A stretch of DNA of 64,000 nt, taken from NCBI GenBank assembly GCA_002049455.2, contig KV918842.1, forward strand, positions 206,570-270,569, in the 5' to 3' direction. Shown one piece after another: positions 63,946 to 64,000 of this stretch. Source of the DNA: Porphyra umbilicalis (taxonomy: Eukaryota; Rhodophyta; Bangiophyceae; Bangiales; Bangiaceae). The number at the start of each line of letters is the position of its first letter. Position 1 is the first letter of the stretch. Both the position numbers and the translations under genes were made by a program. The notes under the pieces are model-generated. The model searched no databases. It was not told the origin of the DNA and saw nothing but the letters and a program-made list of their open reading frames with translations.

Positions 63946-64000
63946 TTTATCCGGTGAGAACAGCATCACGGTCATCTGGCAAAACAAGTAGATCAAATTA
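63946..64000 (-). repeat. copy of the CCAGATGACC element, cut by the window end
   Basis: TTATCCGGTGAGAACAGCAT then CACGGTCATCTGGCAAAACA matches the motif at 52175 and 58166 in the same orientation. It sits about 370 bases upstream of the methyltransferase-SET start codon and continues past the window. Confidence 0.75.

Noticed and set aside
1-64000. tRNA, rRNA and other structured RNA genes
   Set aside because: No T-loop GGTTCRANNCC with a matching acceptor stem and no rRNA-like blocks were found by eye; a covariance-model search would be needed to exclude small ones.

Overview
This is nuclear DNA of a GC-rich single-celled eukaryote. The genes carry spliceosomal GT-AG introns: six could be placed with matching reading phase, 178 to 321 nt long, often with GTACGT-type donors. 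The protein set is eukaryotic (Ran-binding protein 1, cohesin loader SCC2/NIPBL, SERF, ATAD2-type AAA ATPase, a SET domain), and about a third of the window is transposons, foldback repeats and minisatellites. One gene at 39.8 kb starts with an Ala/Pro/Arg leader that looks like a plastid transit peptide, so an alga or alga-derived protist is possible, but the species cannot be fixed from the sequence. All three stop codons end genes here, so the standard code is assumed.

Layout. 1-3.7 kb: 3' part of a Ty1/copia retrotransposon with an unusually long repeat-filled tract between pol and the LTR. 4.5-11.9 kb: gene wreckage. A short broken fragment is followed by a plus-strand gene piece butted against the helicase end of a decayed Sen1/senataxin-like gene, with two related arrays of a 20-bp repeat on either side. 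12.2-15.6 kb: two unrecognised genes. 16.3-17.7 kb: a dispersed 0.34-kb repeat, a hAT-like non-autonomous element and a foldback element. 18-32.9 kb: the stable, gene-dense core, with RanBP1, a small membrane protein, SCC2, SERF and a 1003-residue protein with SUMO-interaction-like motifs. 35-38.4 kb: a transposase-like gene with one intron. 39.8-50.7 kb: very GC-rich genes, including a possibly plastid-targeted protein and a GT61-type glycosyltransferase, whose frames break repeatedly at runs of C or G. 49-53.6 kb and 58 kb: dense repeats sharing one terminal-looking motif. 53.7-55.7 kb: an ATAD2/Yta7-like AAA ATPase.

The stand-out locus is at 59.4-63.6 kb. One uninterrupted minus-strand frame of about 1382 codons joins a ParB-like domain, a bacterial-type beta-class amino-DNA methyltransferase (DPPY motif before the FMGTG motif) and a C-terminal SET domain. 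A protein able in principle to modify both DNA and a lysine on histone or another protein would be a single-chain link between two chromatin marks. Copies of the same terminal-looking repeat lie on both sides of it, so it may be carried by a mobile element.

Many long antisense frames in this GC-rich DNA are shadows and were left out. The repeated frame breaks at homopolymers suggest that sequence errors at G/C runs may affect several gene models.
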